This document shows positions 15,708 to 24,546 of a DNA stretch of 64,000 bases, piece after piece. The stretch comes from Bradyrhizobium sp. CCGB01 (GTDB lineage: Bacteria; Pseudomonadota; Alphaproteobacteria; Rhizobiales; Xanthobacteraceae), in assembly GCF_024199795.1 (NCBI RefSeq), contig NZ_JANADK010000001.1:2170001-2234000 (forward strand), given 5' to 3'. The position numbers and the translations under genes are program-made. Position 1 is the first letter of the stretch; every line of letters starts with the position of its first letter. The notes below the pieces were generated by a model that made no database searches, was not told the DNA's origin, and saw only the letters and a program-made list of their open reading frames with translations.

Positions 15708-16964
15708 ATGGCGCAACTGTCGGACGATTGCTTTGCCTTTGGTGGACCGATGATGTCGGTCGACGAGGCCGTTGGCCTGATCACCACGCGCGTTAATGCG
15801 ATTGCCGATCTCGAAACCGTGGCGCTCGTCGATGCGGACGGGCGCGTGCTGGCGCGCGATATCGCAGCGCCGCTGCCGCTGCCGCCCTTCACCAACTCCG
15901 CTGTCGATGGCTATGCCGTGCGCAACGCCGATCTCCCGCAAAGCGCGGAGCAAGCGTTGCCGCTCGATGGCCGTATCCAGGCCGGCGGTTTGGCGCACGC
16001 CGCAATCAAGCCGGGCCACACCGCGCGCATCTTCACGGGCGCGCCGATGCCGCCGGATGCCGAGACGGTCTTCATGCAGGAAGACGTCCGCCTCGATGAG
16101 GCCGGCAAAATCGTGTTGCCGCCGGGGCTGAAGCCCGGCGCGAATGTCCGCCCCGCGGGTGAGGACATTCCGCAAGGGCACGTCGCGCTGCGTGCCGGCC
16201 AGCGTCTTCGGCCGCAGCATGTCGCGCTTGCCGCAGCATTCGGCCTTGTCAGGCTCGACGTCGTCAGGCGCATCCGCGTCGCCGTGTTCTCGACCGGTGA
16301 CGAGCTCGCTTCGCCCGGCGAGCCGCGCGCGGCGTCACAGCTGTTCGATTCCAACCGCTTCATGCTGATGGCGATGCTGCGCCGGCTCGGCTGCGAGGTC
16401 TCTGATCTCGGCATCTTGCGCGACGAGCGCAATTCGCTCGCAAATGGCCTGAAGCAGGTTGCAGGTAGCCACGACCTGATCCTCACCACCGGCGGCGTCT
16501 CGACCGGCGAGGAGGACCACGTCAAGGCGGCGGTCGAGAGCATCGGCTCGCTGGTGTTGTGGCGGATGGCGATCAAGCCCGGCCGTCCCGTGGCGATGGG
16601 CATCATCGCGGGCACCCCGCTGATCGGCTTGCCAGGCAATCCCGTTGCGAGTTTTGTCACCTTCGTTCGCGTGGTGCGGCCGACGGTGCTGGCGCTTGCG
16701 GGTAGTCTGCCGGAGCCGCTCTTGCCGATCCCGGTGCGCGCGGCGTTTGCCTACAAGAAGAAGATCGGTCGCCGCGAATATGTTCGCACCTCGTTGCGGC
16801 GTGCAGAGGACGGCACGCTGGAGGCGGTCAAGTTTCCGCGCGAAGGCGCCGGGCTGTTATCGTCGCTGGTGGAGACCGACGGTCTCGTCGAACTCGGTGA
16901 GGACGTCACGCAGGTCGAACCGGGGCAGCGCGTAGGTTTCTTGTCCTATGCCGATCTGCTCTGA
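15708..16964 (+). CDS. moeA: molybdopterin molybdotransferase MoeA
   Basis: 418 residues, canonical length. Motifs in order: PLPPFTNSAVDGYAVRNADL, FTGAPMPPDAETVFMQEDV, ANVRPAGEDIPQG, VAVFSTGDELASPG, FDSNRFMLMAMLRRLGCEV, LILTTGGVSTGEEDHVK, WRMAIKPGRPVAMG, IGLPGNPVASFVTFV and the C-terminal barrel. It inserts molybdate into adenylylated molybdopterin. It is the only one of the three MoeA-family proteins in this window with every canonical motif and no extra domain, so it is the likely housekeeping enzyme for formate dehydrogenase. Operon mobB-moeA, with the TusA-like gene 44 bases downstream. Confidence 0.95.
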   Translation: MAQLSDDCFAFGGPMMSVDEAVGLITTRVNAIADLETVALVDADGRVLARDIAAPLPLPPFTNSAVDGYAVRNADLPQSAEQALPLDGRIQAGGLAHAAIKPGHTARIFTGAPMPPDAETVFMQEDVRLDEAGKIVLPPGLKPGANVRPAGEDIPQGHVALRAGQRLRPQHVALAAAFGLVRLDVVRRIRVAVFSTGDELASPGEPRAASQLFDSNRFMLMAMLRRLGCEVSDLGILRDERNSLANGLKQVAGSHDLILTTGGVSTGEEDHVKAAVESIGSLVLWRMAIKPGRPVAMGIIAGTPLIGLPGNPVASFVTFVRVVRPTVLALAGSLPEPLLPIPVRAAFAYKKKIGRREYVRTSLRRAEDGTLEAVKFPREGAGLLSSLVETDGLVELGEDVTQVEPGQRVGFLSYADLL

Positions 16965-17008
16965 GCCCTCGCGTTGACGCCGTTGACCCAGCCCGCCATG
17001 TTGCGCCC

Positions 17009-17272
17009 ATGACCAGAACGACGCTTGATCTCACCGGGCTTAAGTGCCCGCTGCCGGCCTTGAAGACGCGCAAGGCGCTCAAGCCATTGCAGCCGGGCGA
17101 TCAACTCGAAGTGCACTGCACTGATCCCTTGTCGGTGATTGACATTCCGAACCTGATCCGCGAGACGGGCGACACGGTGGAGATCACCGAGCGCAACGAG
17201 GCGCGCATCGTGTTCTTGATAGAAAAAGCCGATGGTTCGATAGAGAAAGCCAATGGTGCGCTGCGCTCGTAG
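17009..17272 (+). CDS. TusA-family sulfurtransferase-like protein
   Basis: 87 residues with the TusA/SirA fold signature LDLTGLKCPLPALKTRKAL. The reactive Cys13 sits in a CPxP motif. TusA-type proteins carry persulfide sulfur to tRNA modification, molybdenum cofactor or sulfur oxidation. Position directly after mobB-moeA and upstream of the formate dehydrogenase genes suggests it supplies sulfur for cofactor sulfuration, possibly via FdhD; this is inference. The C-terminal dozen residues (GSIEKANGALRS) are an unusual tail with the partial repeat EKADGSIEKANG. No obvious ribosome site, suggesting coupling to moeA. Confidence 0.85.
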   Translation: MTRTTLDLTGLKCPLPALKTRKALKPLQPGDQLEVHCTDPLSVIDIPNLIRETGDTVEITERNEARIVFLIEKADGSIEKANGALRS

Positions 17273-17594
17273 TGCACGGTCACTCTGCTGATACCTACCT
17301 TTTGTCTATCGACATCAATCATGGCTTCTGCCCCAATTGACAATCTCCGTGCAGGCGCGGAGGTTGAGTCTTGTCTGCGATACGCGGATCAACGGGCCAC
17401 ACTCACGAAGCCTGCACGGTGTATCGGCATAGAGCCCCGCCTGAGGGGTTAACGACTCGGATGCGCGTGACGATCCTGGCGCGCGTCGGATGATTATGCG
17501 GAGCAGCAGGGACCGTCGGCTGCCCTGCAACGGGCTGAGGCACAGGATCGTAGCGGCAGGCTTGCTCAGAAGGGCAACTGCAGGGGAGGAATGT
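17273..17594. other. intergenic leader of the OFA transporter gene
   Basis: About 320 bases with no gene I can support. It ends with a very strong ribosome site (GGGGAGGA) for the transporter ATG at 17595. It is long enough for an independent promoter and a regulated leader, but I see no convincing operator. A short inverted pair around CCCGCCTGAGGGG lies near 17440. Confidence 0.4.
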
Positions 17595-19250
17595 ATGGCT
17601 TCAATTGAGAGCGCTGGGACACTTTCAGGCGCTGGCGCAGGTTTTCTTGATCGCGAGCGGACCATCGCGACCGCCGGGTTCAATCGGTGGCTGGTGCCGC
17701 CGGCTGCGCTGTGCATCCATCTCTGCATCGGCATGGCCTACGGCTTCTCCGTGTTCTGGCTGCCGCTGTCGCGCGCGATCGGAGTGACCGCGCCGAAGGC
17801 GTGCGCAGACATGTCGCTGTTTCAGGAGCTGTTCACGACCAGCTGCGACTGGAAGGTCGCGAGCATGGGGTGGATGTACACGCTCTTCTTCGTGCTGCTC
17901 GGTATCGCGGCTGCGGTCTGGGGCGGCTGGCTCGAGCGCGTCGGCCCGCGCAAGGCCGGCTTCGTCTCGGCGCTCTGCTGGTGCGGCGGCCTCTTCCTCG
18001 GTGCGATCGGTATCTACACCCATCAGCTCTGGCTGTTGTGGCTGGGCTCGGGCGTCATCGGCGGCATCGGTCTCGGCCTCGGCTACATCTCGCCGGTGTC
18101 GACGCTCGTTAAATGGTTTCCGGACCGTCGCGGCATGGCGACCGGCATGGCCATCATGGGCTTCGGCGGCGGTGCCATGATCGGCGCGCCGCTGGCGAAC
18201 CTCTTGATGAACTACTTCAAGACCCCGACCTCGGTCGGCGTCTGGGAGACCTTCGTCGCGATGGGCGTCATCTACTTCGTCTTCATGATGATCGGCGCGT
18301 TCCGCTATCGCCTGCCGCCGCCCGGCTGGCAGCCCGAGGGCTGGACCCCGCCGTCGAAGGCCAACGCGATGATCTCGAAGAACAACGTCCATCTCAACGA
18401 CGCGCACAAGACGCCGCAGTTCTGGCTGATCTGGTGGGTGCTCTGTCTGAACGTGTCGGCGGGTATCGGCGTGATCGGCATGGCCTCGCCGATGCTCCAG
18501 GAGATCTTCGCCGGCAAGTTGATCGGCCTGCCGGACGTTGGCTTCAACGCGCTCGATGCCGGGCAGAAGGCGCAGATCGCCGCGATCGCCGCCGGCTTCG
18601 CCGGATTGCTGTCGCTGTTCAACATCGGCGGCCGCTTCTTCTGGGCATCGCTGTCGGACAAGATCGGGCGCAAGAACACCTACTACACGTTCTTCATCCT
18701 CGGAATCGTGCTCTATGCGCTGGCGCCGACCTTTGCGGCGATGGGCTCGAAGCTGCTCTTCGTACTCGGCTTCGGCATCATCCTGTCGATGTATGGCGGC
18801 GGCTTCGCCACCGTGCCGGCCTATCTCGCCGACATGTTCGGGACCCAGTTCGTCGGCGCCATCCACGGCCGGCTGCTGACGGCGTGGTCGACCGCGGGCA
18901 TCATCGGCCCGGTCGTCGTGAACTACATCCGCGAGTTCCAGCTCGCGGCGGGCGTGCCGCGCGACCAGCTCTACAACACGACCATGTACATCCTGTGCGC
19001 GATGCTGATCGCGGGCCTGATCTGCAACTACCTGATCAAGCCGGTCGATTCGAAGTGGCACATGAAGGAGGCCGATGTCGCCAAGTTGCAGGCGGCAAGC
19101 GCCAACGCCGCTGCCGCGGGGCCGCACGGCTCCTACGGCATCGGCTTTGGCGGGCTTGACGCCAAGGCGGCGATGTTCTGGGCCTTCGTCGGCGTTCCCC
19201 TGCTTTGGGGTGTCTGGAAGACGCTGGAGAGCGCGGTCAAGATCTTCTGA
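17595..19250 (+). CDS. OFA-family MFS transporter (oxalate/formate antiporter-like)
   Basis: 551 residues, longer than OxlT (about 420) because of a loop near residues 230-260 and an extended last part. Twelve or more membrane helices are visible, with the MFS loop motif GGWLERVGPRKAGFVSALCW after helix 2 and SDKIGRKNTYYTF after helix 8. WFPDRRGMATGMAIMGFGGG is the OFA-family hallmark in helix 5. OFA members exchange oxalate, formate or other monocarboxylates. Position between cofactor genes and formate dehydrogenase supports formate or oxalate traffic; the substrate is inferred. ATG at 17595 has a GGGGAGGA site; the earlier frame is not hydrophobic. Confidence 0.88.
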   Translation: MASIESAGTLSGAGAGFLDRERTIATAGFNRWLVPPAALCIHLCIGMAYGFSVFWLPLSRAIGVTAPKACADMSLFQELFTTSCDWKVASMGWMYTLFFVLLGIAAAVWGGWLERVGPRKAGFVSALCWCGGLFLGAIGIYTHQLWLLWLGSGVIGGIGLGLGYISPVSTLVKWFPDRRGMATGMAIMGFGGGAMIGAPLANLLMNYFKTPTSVGVWETFVAMGVIYFVFMMIGAFRYRLPPPGWQPEGWTPPSKANAMISKNNVHLNDAHKTPQFWLIWWVLCLNVSAGIGVIGMASPMLQEIFAGKLIGLPDVGFNALDAGQKAQIAAIAAGFAGLLSLFNIGGRFFWASLSDKIGRKNTYYTFFILGIVLYALAPTFAAMGSKLLFVLGFGIILSMYGGGFATVPAYLADMFGTQFVGAIHGRLLTAWSTAGIIGPVVVNYIREFQLAAGVPRDQLYNTTMYILCAMLIAGLICNYLIKPVDSKWHMKEADVAKLQAASANAAAAGPHGSYGIGFGGLDAKAAMFWAFVGVPLLWGVWKTLESAVKIF

Positions 19251-19264
19251 TCGCCGTCGACACT

Positions 19265-19310
19265 GCCGCGGGATGCTGATCATCAGCGTCCCGCGGCGTT
19301 CGCCTTTTAG
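19265..19310 (+). terminator. intrinsic terminator after the OFA gene
   Basis: A 16-bp stem with one G-U pair (left arm 19265-19280, right arm 19282-19297, both reading GCCGCGGGA-x-GCTGAT on their own strands) begins 15 bases after the stop codon and is followed by GTTCGCCTTTT. It should separate the transporter transcript from the downstream genes. Confidence 0.8.
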
Positions 19311-19343
19311 ACATCATCGAGAATGGGACTTAGGGGGATTGAA

Positions 19344-19619
19344 ATGCTTCGTACCCGAATTTGCCTTGCGGCCGTGCTGCTTGTCGCTGGCCTTCATGCC
19401 GCATCTGCCCAGACGGCGACGACACCGGCGGCACCTGCCGCAACGACCGAAGCCAAGCCAGGCAAGATCAAGCTCACCATGCAGAAGCTGAAGGACATGA
19501 AGGCAAAGTGGGCGGCCAACAAGCCGAAGCTCAAGGCCTGCCGCGCCGACGTGAAGTCCAAGGGCCTCACGGGCGACGACCGCTGGTTCTACATCGAAGA
19601 GTGCATGAGCAAGACCTGA
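19344..19619 (+). CDS. small exported protein, PsiF-like
   Basis: About 91 residues. Signal peptide (MLRTRICLAAVLLVAGLHAA, cleavage after SAQ), an Ala/Thr/Lys linker, then a helical part with KLKDMKAKWAANKPKLKACR and GLTGDDRWFYIEECMSKT. Two cysteines in the mature part could form a disulfide. The Cys-Arg-x-Asp-x-x-x-Lys-Gly-Leu-x-Gly-Asp-Asp-Arg spacing resembles PsiF-repeat proteins, which are periplasmic and of unknown role. It has its own space between the OFA terminator and the formate dehydrogenase leader. The ATG at 19344 starts the signal peptide. Confidence 0.7.
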   Translation: MLRTRICLAAVLLVAGLHAASAQTATTPAAPAATTEAKPGKIKLTMQKLKDMKAKWAANKPKLKACRADVKSKGLTGDDRWFYIEECMSKT

Positions 19620-19814
19620 GATCGGGTTCCGGTCGAGTTTGCGTGAGGGGGCATGGCAGCAACGCTGCCTGCCTCTAAATGATTATAGAGACGTTCTAAA
19701 TTTGCTTGGCGTCTGGTATACCAGAGGCTAGAGTTGCTTGGAATGAGGCCTGAACCGCGAAACGCGGGCGACGTGGTTCCCGATGGTCGGGCCTGGGAAT
19801 GAGGAGGGACCGTG

Positions 19815-19871
19815 ATGACGGTTCCGCCTGAGATCATCGCGCTTTTTCAGGAGAACGCGACGTTTCCATGA
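19815..19871 (+). CDS. possible 18-residue leader ORF upstream of fdsB
   Basis: A short frame, MTVPPEIIALFQENATFP, starts at ATG 19815 (or GTG 19812) with a strong GAGGAGGG site at 19801-19808 and stops with a TGA that overlaps the fdsGB start codon as ATGA. The fdsGB start itself has only an AGGAG about 14 bases away. This arrangement suggests translational coupling: ribosomes finishing the leader restart on fdsGB. It could be a regulatory leader peptide. A chance ORF is possible because it is short. Confidence 0.4.
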   Translation: MTVPPEIIALFQENATFP

Positions 19872-21577
19872 GCAGCAACGACGACGTCCACAAGGTCAGA
19901 GAATTCGAGCATCCGGGCGAGGGACGCAAGCGAGCCAAGGCCACGCCCAAGGGGCGGCAGGTCGATCCCACCGCCGCCCATGAGATCGAGCAGCTGCTCG
20001 GCGACAGGCCGCGGCGGCGCGACCTCCTGATCGAATATCTGCACCTGATCCAGGACAGATATCACCAGATTTCGGCCGCGCATCTCGCCGCGCTGGCCGA
20101 CGAGATGAAGCTCGCCTTCGCCGAGGTGTTCGAGACCGCGACCTTCTACGCGCATTTCGACGTGGTGAAGGAGGGCGAGCCCGATATCGCGCCGCTGACG
20201 ATCCGGGTCTGCGACTCCCTGACCTGCGCGATGCTTGGCGGCGAGAAGCTGCTCGAGGATTTGCAGAGCTCGGCCGGCCCGGGCATTCGAGTGGTGCGGG
20301 CACCCTGCGTCGGGTTTTGTGACAGCGCGCCGGTTGCCGAAGTCGGGCATCGCTATGTCCTGAACGCGACCAACGCCGAAGTGCTCGACACTGTGGCGCG
20401 GCGCGAGACCGATCCGATCATTCCGGCCTATGTCGATTATGACACCTATGTGAGGGATGGTGGTTACAAGCTGCTCGGCGATCTTCGCGCCGGGAAGATC
20501 AGCAAGGACGACATTCTCAAGGTCCTCGACGATTCCAGCCTTCGCGGCTTGGGTGGCGCGGGCTTTCCAACGGGACGCAAGTGGCGTGCGGTGCTCAACG
20601 AGCCCGGTCCGCGTTTGATGGTCGTCAACGGGGACGAGGGCGAACCCGGCACCTTCAAGGATCGGTTTTACCTGCTTCGCGACGTCCATCGTTTCCTCGA
20701 AGGAACCTTGATCGCTGCGCATGTCATCGATGCCGACGACATCTATATCTATCTGCGCGATGAGTACCCGGCGGCCCACAAATTGCTCCCGGTTGAGATC
20801 GCCAAGCTGCCGCCGGGCGGTCCCAACATTCACCTGCGGCGGGGCGCCGGCGCTTACATCTGTGGCGAGGAATCCGCTCTTCTCGAGAGCATCGAGGGGA
20901 AGCGCGGTCTGCCGCGGCACAAGCCGCCTTATCCTTTCCAGGTCGGACTCTTCGGTCTGCCGACCCTGATCAACAATCTCGAAACGCTGTTCTGGGTGCG
21001 TGACCTCTTTGAGAAGGGCGCATCCTGGTGGATGTCGCAAGGGCGCAACGGTCGCCACGGCCTGCGCAGCTATTCGGTTTCGGGCCGGGTCAAGGAGCCC
21101 GGCGTCAAGCTCGCGCCTGCCGGGCTGACGATCCGTGAACTCATCGACGAGTATTGTGGCGGCATGGCCGACGGCCATCAGTTCCACGCGTACCTGCCGG
21201 GCGGCGCGTCGGGCGGCATCCTGCCGGCGTCGATGGACGACATCCCGCTCGATTTCGGCACGCTGGAGAAATACGGCTGCTTCATCGGCTCGGCCGCGAT
21301 CGTGATCCTGTCGCAGAAGGACAGCGTGCGCGCGGCGGCGCTGAACCTGATGAAGTTCTTCGAGGACGAGAGTTGCGGCCAGTGCACGCCGTGCCGCGTC
21401 GGAACCCAGAAGGCAGCGCTGCTGATGCAGAAGCCGGTCTGGAACCGCGCCTTGCTGGAAGAATTGAGCCAGGCGATGCGCGATGCCTCGATCTGCGGGC
21501 TTGGTCAGGCGGCATCGAATCCGCTCTCCACCGTGATCAAATATTTCCCTGACGAGTTCAAGGAAGCGGCCGAATGA
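19868..21577 (+). CDS. NAD-dependent formate dehydrogenase, fused gamma-beta subunit (NuoE-NuoF type)
   Basis: 569 residues, two domains. Residues about 40-155 are a NuoE/FdsG thioredoxin-like [2Fe-2S] domain with CDSLTC and CVGFC as the four ligands. Residues about 170-560 are NuoF/FdsB: LRGLGGAGFPTGRKW (FMN/NADH site), GAGAYICGEESALLESIEGK, then ESCGQCTPCRVG and a later CGLGQ for the N3 [4Fe-4S] cluster. It passes electrons from formate oxidation to NAD. In Rhodobacter capsulatus and Cupriavidus these are separate genes fdsG and fdsB; here they are fused. The stop overlaps fdsA by ATGA, so subunits are made together. Cytoplasmic. Confidence 0.93.
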   Translation: MSSNDDVHKVREFEHPGEGRKRAKATPKGRQVDPTAAHEIEQLLGDRPRRRDLLIEYLHLIQDRYHQISAAHLAALADEMKLAFAEVFETATFYAHFDVVKEGEPDIAPLTIRVCDSLTCAMLGGEKLLEDLQSSAGPGIRVVRAPCVGFCDSAPVAEVGHRYVLNATNAEVLDTVARRETDPIIPAYVDYDTYVRDGGYKLLGDLRAGKISKDDILKVLDDSSLRGLGGAGFPTGRKWRAVLNEPGPRLMVVNGDEGEPGTFKDRFYLLRDVHRFLEGTLIAAHVIDADDIYIYLRDEYPAAHKLLPVEIAKLPPGGPNIHLRRGAGAYICGEESALLESIEGKRGLPRHKPPYPFQVGLFGLPTLINNLETLFWVRDLFEKGASWWMSQGRNGRHGLRSYSVSGRVKEPGVKLAPAGLTIRELIDEYCGGMADGHQFHAYLPGGASGGILPASMDDIPLDFGTLEKYGCFIGSAAIVILSQKDSVRAAALNLMKFFEDESCGQCTPCRVGTQKAALLMQKPVWNRALLEELSQAMRDASICGLGQAASNPLSTVIKYFPDEFKEAAE

Positions 21578-24342
21578 CCAAAATCAAGTTCGAGCTCGAC
21601 GGCAAGCAGGTCGAAGCCAATGCCGGCGAAACGATCTGGCAGGTTGCAAAGCGCCAGGGCCGCGAGATTCCGCATCTGTGCTATTCGCCGGCGCCCGACT
21701 ACCGCCCCGACGGCAATTGCCGTGCCTGTATGGTCGAGATCGAGGGCGAGCGCGTGCTCGCCGCGTCGTGCAAGCGAACGCCGTCGGTCGGCATGAAGGT
21801 GAAGACCGAGTCCGCGCGTGCGGTGTCCGCGCAGAAGATGGTGATGGAGCTGCTGGTCGCCGATCAGCCGGCGCGCGAGACCAGCCACGATCCGGATTCG
21901 AAATTCTGGCACTGGGCCGAGACCACCGGCGTCACCGAAAGCCGCTTCCCCGCCGCCGAGCGCTGGGCCACCGATGCCAGCCATCCGGCGATGCGCGTCA
22001 ATCTCGATGCCTGCATCCAGTGCGGCCTGTGCGTGCGCGCCTGCCGCGAGGTCCAGGTCAACGACGTCATCGGCATGGCTTATCGCAGCCATGGCTCGAA
22101 AATCGTGTTCGACTTCGACGATCCCATGGGCGAGTCCACCTGCGTCGCCTGCGGCGAATGCGTGCAGGCCTGCCCGACCGGCGCGCTGATGCCGGCCGTC
22201 ATGCTCGATGAGAACCAGACCCGTGTCACCTATGCCGACAAGAAGGTGGATTCGCTCTGCCCGTTCTGCGGCGTCGGCTGCCAGGTGACCTACGAGGTCA
22301 AGGACGAGAAGGTGATCTATGCCGAGGGCCGTGACGGCCCGGCCAACCACAACCGGCTCTGCGTGAAGGGCCGCTTCGGCTTCGACTACATCCACCATCC
22401 GCATCGCCTGACCAAGCCGCTGGTGCGGTTGCCGAATGCGAAGAAGGATGCCAACGACCAGGTCGATCCGGCCAATCCCTTCACCCATTTCCGTGAAGCG
22501 AGCTGGGAGGAAGCGCTCGACATCGCCGCCAAGGGTCTCGTCAAGATTCGCGACGAGAAGGGCGTGAAGGCGCTGGCCGGCTTCGGTTCGGCCAAGGGCT
22601 CGAACGAAGAGGCCTATCTGTTCCAGAAGCTAGTGCGCACCGGTTTCGGCTCGAACAATGTCGACCACTGCACCCGCCTGTGCCACGCCTCGTCGGTTGC
22701 GGCTCTGTTCGAAGGCCTGAGCTCGGGCGCGGTGTCGGCGCCGTTCTCGGCTGCGATGGACGCCGAGGTCATCATCGTGATCGGCGCCAATCCGACCGTG
22801 AACCATCCGGTCGCCGCCACCTTCATCAAGAACGCGGTCAAGCAGAATGGCGCAAAGCTGTTCGTGATGGACCCGCGCCGGCAGACGCTGTCGCGCCATG
22901 CGACCAAGCATCTGCAGTTCAAGCCCGGCTCCGACGTCGCCATGCTGAACGCGATGATCAACACGATCATCACCGAAGGCCTGACCGACGACCAGTACAT
23001 CGCCGGCTATACCGAGGGTTTTGAGGACCTCAAGGAGAAGATCAAGGAGTTCACGCCGGAGAAGATGGAGGCGATCTGCGGCATCCCGGCGCAAACCCTG
23101 CGCGAGGTGGCGCGGACCTATGCGCGCGCGAAATCCTCGATCATCTTCTGGGGCATGGGCATCAGCCAGCACGTCCACGGCACCGACAACGCGCGCTGCC
23201 TGATTGCGCTGGCGCTGATCACCGGCCAGGTCGGCCGTCCCGGCACCGGCCTGCATCCGCTGCGCGGCCAGAACAACGTGCAGGGCGCCTCCGACGCCGG
23301 CCTGATCCCGATGTTCCTGCCGGACTATCAGCCGGTCAGCCGTGACGACATGCGCGGGGCGTTCGAAAAGCTCTGGCAGCAGGATCTCGATCCCGTCCGC
23401 GGCCTGACCGTGGTCGAGATCATGAACGCGATCCATGCCGGCGAGATCAATGGCATGTACATCGAGGGCGAGAACCCCGCGATGTCCGATCCCGATCTGC
23501 AGCATGCGCGCCACGCGCTCGCCATGCTCGATCATCTCGTCGTGCAGGATCTCTTCGTCACCGAGACCGCGTTCCACGCCGACGTCATCCTGCCCGCCTC
23601 GGCCTTCGCGGAGAAGGACGGCTCCTTCACCAACACCGATCGCCGCGTGCAGCTCGCACGGCAGGTGATCAAGCCGCCGGGCGATGCGCGGCAGGATCTC
23701 TGGATCATCCAGGAGATCGGCAAGCGCATGGGCCTGCCCTGGAATTATGCCGGGCCCGGCGACGTCTTCACCGAGATGGCGCAGCTGATGCCGTCGCTGA
23801 AGAACATCACCTGGGAGCGGCTGGTGCGCGAAGGCGCGGTGACCTATCCGGTCGACGACCCGAACAAGCCCGGCAACGAGATCATCTTCACCACGGGCTT
23901 CCCGACTGCGAGCGGCCGCGGCAAGATCGTGCCGGCCAAGGTCATTCCGCCGGACGAGCTGCCCGACGCCGAGTATCCGATGGTGCTGTCGACCGGCCGC
24001 GTGCTGGAGCACTGGCACACCGGCTCGATGACGCGCCGCGCCCAGGTGCTCGACCAGATCGAGCCGGAGGCGGTCGCGTTCATGTCGCCGAAGGACATGC
24101 GCAAGAAGAAGCTCGCGCCCGGCGATTTCATCCGGTTGGAGACCCGCCGCGGCGCAGTCGAGGTCAAGGTCCGCTCCGATCGCGACGTGCCGGAGAACAT
24201 GGTGTTCATGCCGTTCTGCTACGCGGAAGCGGCGGCCAATCTCCTGACCAATCCGGCGCTCGACCCGTTCGGCAAGATCCCGGAGTTCAAGTTCTGCGCG
24301 GTCAGGGCCGAGCGCGCGGAGATGCGGGACGCGGCGGAGTAG
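21574..24342 (+). CDS. fdhA: formate dehydrogenase catalytic alpha subunit (FdsA/FdhA)
   Basis: 922 residues. N-terminal NuoG-like [2Fe-2S] ferredoxin (Cys36, Cys47, Cys50, Cys66), a His-containing [4Fe-4S] segment, two 4Fe-4S ferredoxin motifs (Cys147-160 and Cys190-200), then the Mo/W-bisMGD domain opened by CPFCGVGC at about 229-236. The active-site loop reads NNVDHCTRLCHASSVAAL; Cys370 is the likely molybdenum ligand, in place of selenocysteine. The C-terminal domain (from about residue 790) binds the two MGD cofactors. It oxidises formate to CO2 and reduces NAD via the fused FdsGB. The neighbouring fdhD, mobAB and moeA supply its cofactor. No fdsD delta gene follows. Confidence 0.95.
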   Translation: MTKIKFELDGKQVEANAGETIWQVAKRQGREIPHLCYSPAPDYRPDGNCRACMVEIEGERVLAASCKRTPSVGMKVKTESARAVSAQKMVMELLVADQPARETSHDPDSKFWHWAETTGVTESRFPAAERWATDASHPAMRVNLDACIQCGLCVRACREVQVNDVIGMAYRSHGSKIVFDFDDPMGESTCVACGECVQACPTGALMPAVMLDENQTRVTYADKKVDSLCPFCGVGCQVTYEVKDEKVIYAEGRDGPANHNRLCVKGRFGFDYIHHPHRLTKPLVRLPNAKKDANDQVDPANPFTHFREASWEEALDIAAKGLVKIRDEKGVKALAGFGSAKGSNEEAYLFQKLVRTGFGSNNVDHCTRLCHASSVAALFEGLSSGAVSAPFSAAMDAEVIIVIGANPTVNHPVAATFIKNAVKQNGAKLFVMDPRRQTLSRHATKHLQFKPGSDVAMLNAMINTIITEGLTDDQYIAGYTEGFEDLKEKIKEFTPEKMEAICGIPAQTLREVARTYARAKSSIIFWGMGISQHVHGTDNARCLIALALITGQVGRPGTGLHPLRGQNNVQGASDAGLIPMFLPDYQPVSRDDMRGAFEKLWQQDLDPVRGLTVVEIMNAIHAGEINGMYIEGENPAMSDPDLQHARHALAMLDHLVVQDLFVTETAFHADVILPASAFAEKDGSFTNTDRRVQLARQVIKPPGDARQDLWIIQEIGKRMGLPWNYAGPGDVFTEMAQLMPSLKNITWERLVREGAVTYPVDDPNKPGNEIIFTTGFPTASGRGKIVPAKVIPPDELPDAEYPMVLSTGRVLEHWHTGSMTRRAQVLDQIEPEAVAFMSPKDMRKKKLAPGDFIRLETRRGAVEVKVRSDRDVPENMVFMPFCYAEAAANLLTNPALDPFGKIPEFKFCAVRAERAEMRDAAE

Positions 24343-24390
24343 GACCTCCGTCGTCATTGGGCGGCACGGCGTCGCCCAACCCACCGCTGT

Positions 24391-24513
24391 CGTCCCCGCG
24401 AACGCGGGGACCCATACCGCGTGATCTCTCGATGGGTAGCGGTCGCAGTCCCGGACCACTACTCTTCACCAAACCACTCCCTGTGGCTATGGGTCCCCGC
24501 GTTCGCGGGGACG
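24391..24513. repeat. inverted repeat pair with internal palindromes
   Basis: The arms 24391-24416 and 24488-24513 are perfect 26-base reverse complements about 71 bases apart. Each arm also contains the palindrome TCCCCGCGAACGCGGGGA, so this is a nested structure. It follows fdhA by about 50 bases and may end its transcription. It belongs to a widespread intergenic repeat class in Bradyrhizobium. Confidence 0.75.
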
Positions 24514-24546
24514 ACACTGAGGGTGTGGCAGGCAAAGGCATCCACA

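Noticed and set aside
17625..19283. A 552-codon minus-strand frame
   Set aside because: Antisense shadow of the OFA transporter; no ribosome site and no protein-like composition.
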